64,000 nt of DNA from assembly GCA_036936605.1 (NCBI GenBank), contig JAUPFV010000003.1:148088997-148152996 (forward strand). Reading direction: 5' to 3'. This DNA is from Limnanthes douglasii subsp. nivea (Eukaryota > Streptophyta > Magnoliopsida > Brassicales > Limnanthaceae). Both the position numbers and the translations under genes were made by a program. Under the pieces are notes generated by a model, which was given only the letters and a program-made list of their open reading frames with translations, did not search any database and was not told the origin of the DNA. Numbering within the stretch: position 1 is the first letter of the stretch; each line of letters opens with the position of its first letter. This document shows, piece by piece, positions 22,929 to 34,899 of this stretch.

Positions 22929-24577
22929 AGATGTCTCTCTTCTTTGATACCACATAATTCTTGTAATCATTGTCCCCTAGTTATCTTTTTTAGTGCTCGT
23001 TTAACATTCATTTTTGTTATCTCTATAACTTCCTCTTTATTATGAAGACTCTATTTTTCATTGTCCTTATAGTTTTTTATTTCACCCACAACTATCCTCT
23101 TGATTTCCCCGCAACCCTTTTATATGTTGTTGCTTGTTTTTTACGATGTGTCGTGAGATTTTGCGTTGCATTCACTTATGTCTTCTGTCTTTCTACAAGT
23201 TTAATTTGAAGATTTGTAAGACAAGTTGACGTCCATCTTCCTCATGTTTCGACTATGTGGGAATGTAAGAAGATAACAAAATATAAGAGTTAATCCCAAA
23301 CATATTGTGATATATTGAGTTGTCAATTTTATAGCCAAAGTTTCTTAATTTTGGAAAGAAAATATTAAAATATACGAAAAAATTCCAAATATCTTGTGAT
23401 ATATTAAGTTATCATTTATAGTTAGATTTTCTAAATTATAGACATATATATACATACGTATATGTAACATATTGTCATCGGTACTAACAATAAATTATAT
23501 TATTTCAGAAGCAATCCAAATTGATGAAACAAATTTTAATATATCTTATAAGAAGACAAACAAATAGTGCATGCGAGATAATTAATATTAATTTAAATTA
23601 TGTTTGACATATTCTTATATTTCAAATGGTAACTCTCTAATATTTAACGTATGAACCGAACATTAAAAAAATAACCACATTGTTTAAAATTTAGATATTT
23701 AAGATAAATTTGAAGTTATATAACTATTTTTTAAAGAAGAAAACATAATATCCGGCTTATAGCTTTGTAAGAAAACACTATTGACGTTCATAGCATACCA
23801 CATGATTCAATATTATATAAAAATATATATCGTTGTTCATATTGATGAGAAATAGTTTTATTTTATAAAAAATCAAAAACTTTTTATCAAATAAAGAATA
23901 TTCACTTCTCACTTATAAAAGCAAGAATTTTATTAGAAAATTCATATTTTTAGTTGTCATAGCTCGTCCATGATTTTGTGCATACTGAAATAAAATATTT
24001 TTCATGAATAATTGATAACATTTGGTTACCCCTGAACCCGCTAAAAATATGTTAATAGGATTTCAAAAACCTTTCAAATATAAAATTAACAAACTTAGTT
24101 CACAATCATATTTAATTGAAATGGTGATAGCGGGTATTAAAAATGAAAAAAAGATGTCTAATATTTGCTCCACAAATATAAGTGTAAGATCATGTATTTA
24201 TCGGAATGATACTAAATTTTGTCAAGCTATCATCCGATATGGATTCAATATTTGTTTGATGTTCCAACCCTAAAGCTCTATCGACTTAAATATTTTAAAC
24301 TTCGGATACTTTAGTGCTATTTAAACCTCACAATACTAATGGTTCATCTAAACTTATTAACAAACTTATTAATGACTCATTCAAAGAACATTCTGATACA
24401 ATCTAACCAAATATTTTTTAACACTATAATCATGCATGATCGAAAATATGCGAGAAAAAAATCGAACAAGTACAAAATTTTACTTATAAAAAAGACATGC
24501 TAAAAAGTATCCTCATCTACAATAAAAAAAATATGATCTCATATATTTGTAAACAATTCCAAATTATATGTTACCAT
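19937..24577. other. AT-rich spacer, no gene seen
   Basis: The first few hundred bases probably continue the older minus-strand element whose gag flanks the cluster. The rest is AT-rich with only short open frames (for example 20642-20863 minus, 24022-24273 plus) that lack recognisable motifs. No tRNA or rRNA was noticed. Confidence 0.5.
22868..22922. repeat. (TA)n microsatellite
   Basis: About 27 uninterrupted TA repeats in the AT-rich spacer. Confidence 0.9.
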
Positions 24578-24958
24578 TGATAGTTCCATAAATCTTTGGA
24601 GGAGATGTCAGAGTAAAACAACGTTTAGAGGGCTAAGTTTGTGATACAAAATACTTAGTAAATATTCTAGAGAGATGAGTTCTACTTTTCTAGAGAGAGA
24701 AAATAGAAGTAATAATTGTCAAATCATTAATTAATCACATTTTCCCTAAAAGGGATATGATGCTTTTATAGTATATTTATTGGGATCCACATGTCTAACA
24801 ATTCACTAATTATGATCTTGTCCTCAAGTTTATTGTTTGCTATAAATTAGTCCTTTTAAATTACATAATTATCCATTTCTCCTAAGAGACTTTCTTTATT
24901 AACAAATTACACCCCTAATTTTCTAAGATCTTCTTGTTGATTTATTCTTCCCGCATCA
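24578..24958 (-). repeat. 3' LTR of the minus-strand element
   Basis: 381 bp. On the minus strand it starts TGATGCGGGAAG and ends GGAACTATCA. It is followed inwards by a purine-rich tract on the minus strand. ACCAT precedes it at 24573-24577 as a possible half of the target duplication. Confidence 0.8.
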
Positions 24959-24975
24959 GTTGCCCCCCAGTCCTT
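24959..24975 (-). other. Polypurine tract of the minus-strand element
   Basis: On the minus strand this reads AAGGACTGGGGGGCAAC, directly before the LTR TG. The G-run plus CA resembles the GGGGGCATAC block found after pol in the other elements. Confidence 0.65.
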
Positions 24976-25592
24976 GTGAAAATTTTCAAACAAAGACTAT
25001 TGTATGATCATTCTTGTCATCATCGAATTATTTAGTGATTTTACTGTTAACTTGTCAAGTGAGAAACCTTTCCCCGAATGCAAAAAACTTCTCACCGGAT
25101 TTCATCAGTTGATCCTCGTCGGATTTTGTCGACTGCTTAACGACCAGAAAGACTCTATAAAGTTTTTACCCAAAACTCTTCCTCGAAGTTTCAAGTACAT
25201 GAATCTTCTTCGAATTTTCGAACGATTGAATTTTTCCTCGAATTTGTATCCTAAATATCATACTCGAATTTTCTTTGGGCTTTGATTTGTCTCTTCACAA
25301 TAAAGGCCTTCAAATTTTGTTTGTTCTTTCAATATTCATACCAAACATTTTCTCAATTGTTTCACACTTATGATGTCATGACGTTTTCTGACACCACCAA
25401 TAAAACGGCTTTCCTCCTGCCAAATGTCGATTGTGATACCCCTTGCATGTTCTTATTTTTTACATGAGCTAAACTAGTGGAAGCTTGACACGTCTTCAGG
25501 CACTTATTGCCCGTAGTTTGGACAATTTTCTGATAGGAAAACAACCTCTCACCACCATGGGCCTCGTTAACCTTTAAAGCCCACTCGTCTCC

Positions 25593-25600
25593 TATAAATA
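25593..25600 (+). promoter_or_regulatory. TATA box of the antisense ORF
   Basis: TATAAATA lies 90 bp before the aORF start at 25683. The same spacing class recurs at 47207 (minus) and 58901. Confidence 0.55.
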
Positions 25601-25682
25601 CCTCTATCTCGTCACATATTTTCTTAACATTTTTAGAGAGAGAAATCTCTTAAGAAATTATTCTAGAGAGAGAAATAGTTTA

Positions 25683-28190
25683 ATGCAAAGGATTTTCACA
25701 TACCATAGTGGTTAACCATCAGTCAGAAATTAGAAGAAAAGAGAGCTGCCGGTTTATACGTCGAACCAGAGCCCCAACCCCCTGTTATTTCATATTATGG
25801 TACTTGGCCTCCCCCAGAGAATTCAGCAGCAATTATCCCTTCGAATATCTACTCTCCCCCCCAATCTCTTTTGCTTAACAATTCACAAGATAAACATGGG
25901 AAAAGATAAACATTCAAATGGATCCTCTTTGAAAATGAAAATACATCATAAAGAGAACAAACATAAACAATCCAAACTCTCTAAGGGGTCCCCTTTAGAA
26001 ATGGATTCTATATATTCTGTTACTCCACAAGGAACTCCAAGGCCAACGTCAGAGATACCCCGACGGAAGTTGACAAGAACTGATATCGCTCGGATGACGA
26101 ACCAACCACTTTAATCAATTCCATAAATTAGATCAAATGTCTTCCATATTCATCATAATGTTGAGGAAAAAGACATAACAACTTTAGATATGAGGCTAGT
26201 CTCTTTTGTCAAGGAGAAACAAACTGCCATCACTTCTCAAGCTATTAAAGAGAAGACTACCACTACAAGACTTTCTGAGAAAAAGACAATGCTTCTACTC
26301 AATCTGAGGAAAAGAATTCTCCTCCAAAGAAAAAATTTAAATCAAAGGAAGATGTTTCATTGCCCCCGAAAATCAATGATTTAGTGGGGAATAACCTTAA
26401 AGTGGTTGATAATAAAAACTTGATGGCCTCACAAAAAATGCAGTATAAATCATATGAATCATTCGAAGAGGCCAAGCTAAGATTTCGATGGGGAATTCCT
26501 TTTTTCAATTTCTATTATTTTTCCAACGGTCAGAGAGACCTCGCTATCTGTTATGGACCATAAGATGATTGTTTATACAGAACTGATGAATTGAGGGTTG
26601 CGTTATCCTTTGTACCCACTCTTTATGGAGTGCTTTTCAATGATCAATCTTTGTCTCAGCGAGGCCGGTCCCAGCATATGGTTTACTCTTATGACCTGCA
26701 TCATGTCCTCTAGAATTTCAGGATGAGCTTTTCCTTAGAAGAATTAATTAGCCTCTCTGGTTTGACAAAGATCCCATATTTTCTTTTTTATTCCTTGACC
26801 TTTGTAGAGACCATTAGGTATTTAAGGTTAATTTGAGGGAGACAATAAACAGAAGCAAGGATGGGAGACACGATCTGAGGCAACTGCTGACACTCCACAG
26901 AAGTTATCTCTCGTCTGGACAAATAGAGGTATGCTTCCCTTTTATTTTTCTCCAGATTTTTCTTGTATTTTATTCATATACACTCTTTTTAATTATAAAT
27001 AACAATGACTGGTATATCCAAGCCCTATGACGATTTCGTTCTTTAAGTAAAAACTATCTTTGGTGAGCTTCATATGTGGGCCAAGGTTGTCTGGTACAAC
27101 AGGTTTCGACTCTGTTTTACTCCTACCAACCTTGCCACAAATCGCTTGTGGAGGCTGAATCCATCAAAGCGATTATCTTTAGAGGAGCTCATGATTCCTC
27201 ATTCTCAACAAATATCTTAGAGCGATTGGAAGCAAAAGACGTTGTGGTTTTTCTTCCAATGAGAAAAAGGGCCAAAAGTCATTTAAACGACGATGAGGAT
27301 GAAGAAGAAGAAACTTCAGGGGCTGAAACTCATGGGGATGACGAAGATGCTGAAAATTCAAAGGCTGATGGGTCCTAAAAGCTTTTTGCCCAAGCAGACA
27401 AAAACTTCCTAGTGAGGGTCCTCCGAGGAAAAATGCCAACAAAAATTGAAGGGCATTTTAAAAGAGATCCCAGAAACATCCGAGACCGTTAGCTCATTCC
27501 TCCATTTTGGTTCCTTTTGAGGCTGGATCCTAAGATAGTTCTTTCGAGATTCCTCAAGAAGACGAATTTTCTCTCCGTCTTTGCAAGCTGCTTCATTCTT
27601 CTGTTACCATTGGGAAAATGATGAAACATCTGAAGGATTTCAAAAGCTACTAAAAATATGAAACCTCATCATCTAAATCAAAAACCAAGGAGCTCCAACA
27701 AGAACACTCAACCTTTGAAAAACAAGCCGATGCACTTATATAAAAACTGGTTGCATCTGATAATTATGTCACGCTCCTCGAAAAATATTGTCAATAAGTA
27801 AAAAAACTTTACGTAGAGAAAAATATCGTTAATGACAAGCTTATCCCAACTTACAAAGAAGGAAATGATCAAGCCACAGATGGTTTCAACGAGTGTTTCA
27901 AGGATTTTGAAAGGGTCGTAAAAGAGAAACAACTTATCTTAGCTCAAGCTAAAAAAGAAAAAGATGATGTTGTTGAAACTTACGATACTAAGTGTATAGA
28001 CAACCTAAATGCAAGGGGCGCAACTGTTAGATCTGGTTTGATTCATAAGATTCATGAGCGCTACCTAAATCTTAACTTGGGTAGCTTTTGGGAACACGTC
28101 CCGCTCGAATTTTGTCCACCTGGGATATCATTGAGTGATAGAGAAGATTCAGAATCTGATGATAGTGACTCTTATGAGTCTTTTGAATAA
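25683..28190 (+). pseudogene. Antisense ORF (aORF) pseudogene of the minus-strand element
   Basis: In shifting frames this region matches the intact aORF at 59008 from end to end. Near 25710 is a WLTISQKLEEKRAAGL-like N-terminal block. Near 26595-26720 is a GLRYPLYP ... IWFTLMTCIMSSRISG block equal to the GLRFPLDP ... GWFTLMSCIMASRLSG block of the intact copy. Near 27070 an MWAKVVWYNRF block follows, then a coiled coil (27650-28000) and an acidic tail DSESDDSDS ending at 28190. A probable intron, 26929-27022 (GTATGC...CCAAG), falls at the conserved splice position. Several frameshifts and stops make it a pseudogene. Confidence 0.7.
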
Positions 28191-28194
28191 GAAA

Positions 28195-28390
28195 ATTGTA
28201 AAAGTACTCAATATATTCGAGGTAATTTTTTTAAAGTCCTCAAAATCTTCGAGGCATTTTTCTTAAATTCCTCATAATATTCGAGGCAATTGTTTTGTAA
28301 AAGTCCCCACAATATTCGATGCATTTTTTTTGTAAAAGTCGTCATAATATTCGAGGTAGCTCTGTAAAAGTTTTCATATTTTTTGAAGTA
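28195..28390. repeat. Tandem array 1, about 40-bp units
   Basis: Five or so imperfect units built on AAAGTCCTCATAATATTCG followed by AGGCA and a T-run. It lies between the aORF stop and the integrase remnant, in the spacer where the two genes converge. Confidence 0.8.
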
Positions 28391-28429
28391 CTAATTTTTG
28401 ACTATACTTCCTCAATGCTTCGAATAATT

Positions 28430-28600
28430 AAGACCAACTTTTGTTGGAAAACCCCGTAGGTCCAAAATTTAATAGTTCAAGACCAAATCTTTGGTGGAAA
28501 ACCCTGTGGGTCCAAAATGTAATAGTTTATGACCAACTTTTTGTTGGAAATCCCTGTGGGTCCAAATTTAATGGTTGTAGACCAACTTTCATTTGAAGAC
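28430..28600. repeat. Tandem array 2, about 62-bp units
   Basis: Nearly three units built on AGACCAACTTTTGTTGGAAA, then ACCCTGTGGGTCC and AAATTTAATAGTT. Each unit contains the short inverted pair CCAAC...GTTGG. It follows array 1 directly. Confidence 0.8.
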
Positions 28601-28639
28601 CTTCTAGCTGAAAAACCCTACTTTATTCCTCAAAAGTTA

Positions 28640-29273
28640 CAAAAAGTCTTCAAATCTTTGTTAGCGAATTGAGGACCATTTTCTGTAGTAATTTTCATGG
28701 GAACCCCGTAACAACAACATATATTAGAAGTGATAAATCTAATTATGTCTTTGGCTTTTGTTCCTTATAATGGATCTGCCTCAACCCATTTAGAGAAGTA
28801 ATCTACTGTCTCCCTCGGAAGTCATTGGGAGAGGACCCACAAGATCTATACCACATCGGTCAAATGGCAATGCCTCTGATATACTTTCGAGAGCAACTCC
28901 TGACTTATGAATTATATTTGCGAACCTTTGACATGTATCACATATTTTAACCAACTCTTTTGTATCGCGAGAGATCGTAGGCCAGTAATATCCTGCCAAA
29001 AACACTCTTCTTATTAGAGCCTTGTACCCACCATGTGCAGACCTTTCTCCATCATGTAATTCTGACAATACCATTTGTGATTCGTTCTTGCTTAAGCATC
29101 GGAGCAAAGGTCTACTAAATTTTTTTTTTGTAGAAAATGTCTCCAAGGATCATATACCCATGAGATTTGAAACGTACTTTTTTAGACAATTATTATCAAT
29201 TGGTAATTCATCATTTTCTAAAAACTTGACGATGTTTAGTCTCCAATATTCCTCTTCACAAACAGATATTTGA
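28640..29273 (-). pseudogene. Integrase remnant of the minus-strand element
   Basis: The minus-strand frame 29146-28790 has the zinc-finger half (HDGERSAHGG ... YYWPTISRDTKELVKICDTCQRF) and the GIDLVGPLP block. Beyond it, in other frames, are KWVEADP and a TTENGPQFANKD block in which the catalytic DNG has become ENG. The last third of integrase, including its C-terminal tail, is missing and replaced by the tandem arrays. Confidence 0.75.
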
Positions 29274-29399
29274 GGGTCTTCATCTATCATCCCAATTACC
29301 TGCTCTGAATTTAAAATAATCGACGGGCTTTCCTGTGTAATAATCCATGGAATGTCTCTGAATATGAAGTGGTTGCTAAGGAATCTTCCATAGAATTTT

Positions 29400-30819
29400 A
29401 TTCTCTTCAAACATGCTCGTAACTCATTTTTTCGAAGACTAAATATAAATCTATTAGTGCTTTCAAATATTTTACTAGATGATCCTTTTGAGCTTCGGAT
29501 TGTCCAGACGCATGATTAATGAGGAGTTGTGAATCACTAACTAGCTTAACTTTTTAGCCCCACAGATTTGTGTAAGATTTAATCCTGCTAGAACTACCTC
29601 GTATTCCGCTTCATTATTTGTTGCTCGAAACCCAAAACGGATGGCCTGATACATTTATATTCCTTTTGCAGAAACCAACTATACCCCAGCCTCACTTCCT
29701 GATGTGCTGAGCTTTAATTTGCTCTGATTATCCATTCTGCTTCGAAATTGTCTTTATTGGTGTCCATATCTGATCGCTCAGAATGAAACTCTACTAAGAA
29801 ATCTGCTAAGGCTTGTGCTTTGATTGCATTTATGGGGTCAAACTCAATACCAAAATCTCATAGTTCAACTGACCACTTGGTCATTCTCCCTAAGATATAA
29901 GGTCTTTGAAGCATATTTTTAATGGAAAAGACGTTCGTACCACAATAGAATGAGCTTGAAAATATGGTCTTGGATTAACACAACACTCACAACATAGTCT
30001 GATAGTGCTATATAAACAAATAATCGTATCCTTGGAATGGGCTTTGTGAGAATTTCTGGGGAAGAAAGGTATTATTTAATCCGATGGAAGGTGTCCGAAC
30101 ACTCTTTTGTCCAATTGAAACAATTTGCATGCCTTAAGATCTGGAAAAAAAGAGCTCATTTATCCGAAGAGCGAGATATAAATATGTTCAACGCTACCAA
30201 TCTGTCTGTTAATATATGAACTTCTTCTATATTCCGAGGAGGAGTCATAGATGTTAAAGCTTTTAACTGTACTTGGTCGGCTTCAATCCTTTTTTCACTT
30301 ACTATATATCTGAGGAACTTTCATGATCGAACCCCAAAGGTGTATTTTTATGGGTTTAATTTTCAGTTCACATTTTTTAAATTAATGAAATTTTCCTCTA
30401 GATCATCAAAATTATCCTCATCCTTAGGAATTTTTACCAGCATGTCATCAATATATACTTCAATGTTTCGCCCAATTTGTGACTCGAAAATTTTATTCAC
30501 CACACACTGATAAGTTACCCTTGCATTTTTTGACCCAAATGGCATTACTCTATAACAGTGTAAACCCCTTCTAATAACAATTTATGGCAAATAATTTTTA
30601 GGGGAACCCCAGTTACGTCCTGTGACACCAAATGAACATATCTAACTTTATGGATAAAAAATTAATTAATATTTCCCTTAAATCTGGAGGTAACTTTGTT
30701 CCAATCTGTAAAACTTTACCATTTGGATAGACATAATCTTCATAGCCTTCACATGGAACCAATAGACTGTGGGACTCCCTCGGGACATCAAAAGGGGTTG
30801 GTTCTGAAGAAATACTCAC
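29400..30819 (-). pseudogene. RT-RNase H remnant with RT palm deletion
   Basis: The minus strand begins with the post-stop linker (VPCEGYEDYVYPNGK, near 30760) and the TGVP block (near 30630). It then jumps straight to RGLHCYRVMPFGSKN (near 30560) and YIDDMLVK (near 30440). The intervening palm segment, with the first catalytic Asp region, is absent, a loss of a few hundred bases near 30570. RNase H follows at about 29900-29480 with an ASDSQLLINHASGQSEAQ block but a damaged first catalytic region. Confidence 0.75.
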
Positions 30820-30828
30820 TAGCTGTTA
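30820..30828 (-). promoter_or_regulatory. Candidate readthrough stop, TAA CAG CTA
   Basis: On the minus strand the frame carrying RECY (end of the protease region) stays open to TAA (30828-30826) and continues in the same frame with CAG CTA, an exact CAR-YYA context, into the pre-RT linker. Position equals the TAG at 3920 and 40463. Confidence 0.5.
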
Positions 30829-33137
30829 TGGTTTTTCTGATTCATTCCCCCAAACTTGCTTGGAAGATAAAACAATTTGGTAACATTCTCTAGCCATGTT
30901 TTGATTGTTTCTGATTGTTCCAACATTATTTCCGACAAAGTACTTTAAACATTAACGAACCGTGGAGATAAAAACATGCATCTTTGATAGTAAAGACCTC
31001 CCAAAAATATAATTATAAGATTTTGGTGCATCTACTACAATAAACAAAATTTCAACTTCTAAATGGCCCTCGACCTAGTTCGACCACACTTTCAAACTTT
31101 TCAACCACTTCAGTTATCACCCCTGTGAATCCCACAATAATTCGGTCCGATCTTTGGATTACAGGTGGATCAACAATTTTCTTATAAGTGCTCATGAATA
31201 AGATGTTAGTGGAGCTGCCTGTGTCAATTAGAACTCTTTGTACTTGATCGCCGGCTATTGTTGCTACAATTACCACTGCATCTTCATGTGACCCTGCCAT
31301 AGTTCTGATATCATCATATTCAAAACAAATTATTGGGTAAGGATTTCGATGCATATGTGCTGAGGCACCCACTTCTAGCTGAGTAATTAAGATAACTATA
31401 TGTCTTTTTTCGGAGGTGTTCGAATTTCCTACAATAGTATCACCCCCAAAAATTGCGAAAGATTCAAAGAAAGCACATAAATCACTAACCTTTTTCCTCG
31501 ATATAATTTCTTCCACCATGCTAATATCGTGATTTCCCTCATTTGGATCCAAGTATTCTGTTGCAATGTCGAAAAAATCAATCTCTTTGGAGATAACCAA
31601 CGTAGTTTCTTCTTTCAATGCTTCCTTAACCGTCATATTTTTCTATGAGTGCTTATTTACAAAGTTTGTCAGTTTTCCATTTTCAATCAACGCTTATATT
31701 TCTTTCTTCAGTGCAATGCATTCTTTTGTGTCATGCCCAACGTCTTCGTGATATTTGCAATAGTTGTTGTTTCTATTCTCCCTCGGAGTTTGGATAGGTA
31801 AAGATTTACGAACCGCACTTGACCTCGAGTCTTGTCAAATATAGTGGCCACACACTCAGTCAGATCTGCGAAATATTCTGGACAAATCTATTCTTGGACA
31901 TTGGTCTAGCTATCTATTGTGTACTGTATGTTTGTCGCTGATTTACTCTGGGCCTCGGAGGATACTGGTTTGTTGCTTTAGGATGCACATTATTCGAGGA
32001 GGTTGAGTAGTAGCAAGAGGTCTTTGAAACTGATTCTGCTCCAACTGATCACTAGAACCTATTTCCGAAGCCTGAGTTTCTTCCACCAATATTATTTTTT
32101 CAACTTGATCAAGACGAACCCCAAATGTCATAGCTTGACTTTCGTCCACAATGTCCTTCAATATTCATGAGAGAAGTCTCATTCGATATGCTGCTAAAGC
32201 CATAGAGTCAATATTCCATATCATTTTTTGCTTTAACAAAACAGTTGGTATAATTTTTCTAACTTTCTCCAACCTTTTGTCTACAGTATATTATGGTGTC
32301 TCTATTAGCTTGAAATGTCTTACTACCCACGAAATTTTGTTGGAAAACATTCCAGAACATGTCAAAGTTGTTTATATAACCCTGGGGAAGTCGGTTATAC
32401 AATTTTTTTATTATGATCTTGTGTTTCATCAAATTTTTCCAACTTAGAGATGTCAAAATTATTTGGGATATTGCCGAAAAGTATTTCCGCGGACAAAGGA
32501 CATGACCTCCAATTATAGCATGTCGTGTAAACATAGGTTCATGGACCCTCATGAGCCATCGCATAGAGATCCTCATCGAAAGGAAATGTGTATTGATTAC
32601 TTATACGGTTCTCAAAATTTTGAGTTCCTGACGGATTCTGAGTATATACAATGTTATTTTTCTTTGTATGATCCTCAAAACCCTGCTCTTTCTCTTTCAA
32701 GTCTTTAGTCCGATGACCGCTCGATCCTCTTTTCTATGTTTTGTCGTATATTTATTTTTTATGTCTTTATTCCTACGATAATCCTTTTCTAGAGAAGATT
32801 CACTTGAATCATAGAGTGAATAATCACTTGATGTAGACAATTCATACATGTACCTTGGCTTTAACTTCTTTCTCGGAGAAAAATGACGATGGCTCAGGTA
32901 TCTATCATTTTTACTACTGATTCGATGGTTATGATCTGGTTTATATTTCTCAGTTTCATTTTCTCTTCGAACTTTAGACCGAATTTTCTTGATAGCCATC
33001 GATGCATCTCTTTCAGAGTTCAGCTTTTCAATTTCTTCCAACAGTTCATTTCTCCGAGCAACGAAGATGGATTCTTCTAAAATTTCATCAGTATGTTGAT
33101 CGTCATGTTGTTGATCGATCTCCATGTTATTTTCCAC
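30829..33137 (-). pseudogene. gag-pro pseudogene of the minus-strand element
   Basis: The gag start region is 33137-32697 (Glu/Asp-rich, then basic and Ser-rich). The Gag core is in a shifted frame at 32576-32259 with LPQGYINNFDMFWNVF and FVGSK. The protease frame 31636-31052 has an intact LIDTGSSTNILF active-site block and the EDAVVI block. Frameshifts and stops separate the parts. A short region between 31052 and 30960 is rearranged relative to the other elements. Confidence 0.8.
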
Positions 33138-33242
33138 GAGGTTTTTTCGAATTCTTTTTTAATCATCAAATCATTATTCATGTCTAATTCTCATCGAATT
33201 TCCATCACTTTTTCTTTCAGAATTTCAACAAGGTTTTAGAAA

Positions 33243-33265
33243 CCATTTCCCACAGACGGTGTCAA
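33243..33265 (-). other. Primer binding site region
   Basis: On the minus strand, immediately after the 5' LTR, it reads TTGACACCGTCTGTGGGAA. This resembles the GGCGCCGTCTGTGGGAA type seen in plant gypsy elements and differs from the site of the young element. Confidence 0.55.
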
Positions 33266-33600
33266 TGATAGTTCCAGAAATATTTGGAGGAGATGTTAGA
33301 ATAAAACAACGTTTAGAGGGCTAAATTCGGGATACAAATTACTTAGTAGATATTCTAGAGAGATAAATTCTATTTTTAGTGAGAGAAAGTTGAAGTAATA
33401 ATTGTCAAATCATTAATCAATCACTTTGTCCCCAAAAGGGGTATGGTGCTTTTATAGTACATTTATTTGGGCCTCATGTGTGTAACAATTCACTAATTGT
33501 GGTCATGTCATTTTTGTTATTAATTAGTTCTTTTACATCGCATACTTATCAATTTCTCCTAAAAGACTTTCGTTATTAACAAATTACACCCCTATTGGAT
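33266..33600 (-). repeat. 5' LTR of the minus-strand element, truncated
   Basis: Aligns with 24578-24915 (TGATAGTTCC..., CAACGTTTAGAGGGCTAA, AAATTACACCCCT) but the outer end, about 40 bp present in the other LTR, is missing. A 50-bp tandem duplication with TA repeats takes its place. Confidence 0.75.
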
Positions 33601-33671
33601 TATATATATATATATATACACGTTATTAACAAATTACACCCCTATTGGATTATATATATATATATATATAT
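33571..33671. repeat. 50-bp tandem duplication with TA tracts
   Basis: CGTTATTAACAAATTACACC plus a TA tract occurs at 33571-33620 and again from 33621. It overlaps the broken LTR end, so it arose after the LTR was truncated or together with it. Confidence 0.85.
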
Positions 33672-34899
33672 AAATTAGAATTTATTATAAAAAATTGTAT
33701 AATTTATTATATATTTAAATTCTTTATTGATGAATAATAATAATAATAATAAGATTTTAACAAAGTATAAATTTGAGTTAGTTTGTTTATAAGTTTATTT
33801 TTTTCCAAAAAAAAAATCTCATATTTTATACAACTGAATTATTTGTACTAAATTTAAATTTATAAAAACACTAATTATTAAACCTATATATTTTAAACTA
33901 TAATTAATTTTAATTCACATATTTTGTATTTTTAATAATTTGCGATAAAATCCTAAATGGTAAACTATTTAATCAATTATTTTCTAACCTATAAAATAAT
34001 ATTTTAAGTTTAGTTTTATCTTTAAAAAAATTAGATAAGTTTTAAGGCCAATCTCTAACCTTATAAGGTTTTTGGAGCTGAATATGAATCTGTAAAGTTT
34101 AATGTCATGTATGATTCCCATAGAGTGTGAGACCGAGCCAGAAGCTTACAATATCCAGCTTCCGCTTATAAATAGAGCACAAATTCTTATTGTTAAGGAT
34201 TTTTTTCATTTTTTAATTAACCCCTAATCTCGTAAAAACTCTTATCTCTCTATCTTCCAACCCACTAACTTTTTTCCCTACTTTATAGGCTATGTAGCAC
34301 ACTCTTCATTATTTCTCTCAACCAACTCGATTTATACTTCTAACTATGTTTTCTCATCTCAACACTATTTTATCCATTAATACTACTCATTATAAAAATT
34401 ATGACAAACAAACATAAAACTCATCTAACCATTTGGAAACCTTACCTAACACTATCTTCGATGATTCTTTCTTCTCTGATCATATTCTGTCACTGAAAAA
34501 CCTCAATCATAAAAGAACACATCACTAAATTGGTATGGTTTACAAGAAACTGACAAACTCTTTTAAACACTTTAACAACATTTACGAGCTCTCTTAGAAA
34601 CAAAATAAAAAATAAAGAAACCAGAAAGGCCCCAAAAACAACAATATCAATCACTTTTGTAAGCTCAAAGTAGTCTGTGCGTCTAAGGCATTTTCTGTAC
34701 TTAATGGCGACATCCAGCAATAGTTGGATGTCGTAAGAGAAAACCACATGTCTAAGATAAAAATGATTCACATTCTAGTGGTGAATATTGGTCTAATTAA
34801 ATAACAACATTGTGTTATGTCGTTCATCGCCCTGAATACATCAACAATTATGAAGAAACAGACGATGAAATTTCTTACATGCTCGAGAATCGTTGAAAT
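33672..34899. other. AT-rich stretch, possible old LTR, no gene seen
   Basis: No reliable coding signal. A TATAAATA near 34168 and an ACTCATCTAACCA end near 34430 could be the remains of the 5' LTR of the decayed element that follows, but no second copy was found to prove it. Confidence 0.3.

Larger units (their letters stand above)
24578..33620 (-). mobile_element. Decayed Tat/Retand-like element on the minus strand
   Basis: Similar sequences starting TGATAGTTCC lie at 24578-24958 and from 33266, and are read as the LTRs. Between them, on the minus strand, are a primer site, gag, protease, a partly deleted RT, RNase H and part of integrase. On the plus strand, next to the 3' LTR, is the antisense ORF. 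Total about 9 kb. The right LTR is truncated, so no target duplication can be confirmed. Many stops and deletions; it diverges strongly from the other elements here but has the same architecture. Confidence 0.85.

Noticed and set aside
24022..24273. 83-codon plus-strand frame in the AT-rich spacer
   Set aside because: No motif, and composition like the surrounding non-coding DNA.
25004..25467. Two plus-strand frames between the 3' LTR and the aORF of the minus-strand element
   Set aside because: They lie in the aORF upstream region and match nothing conserved in the other elements.
28195..28600. Possible CRISPR-like repeat-spacer array
   Set aside because: Units are contiguous imperfect tandem repeats with no unique spacers, in a plant retrotransposon.
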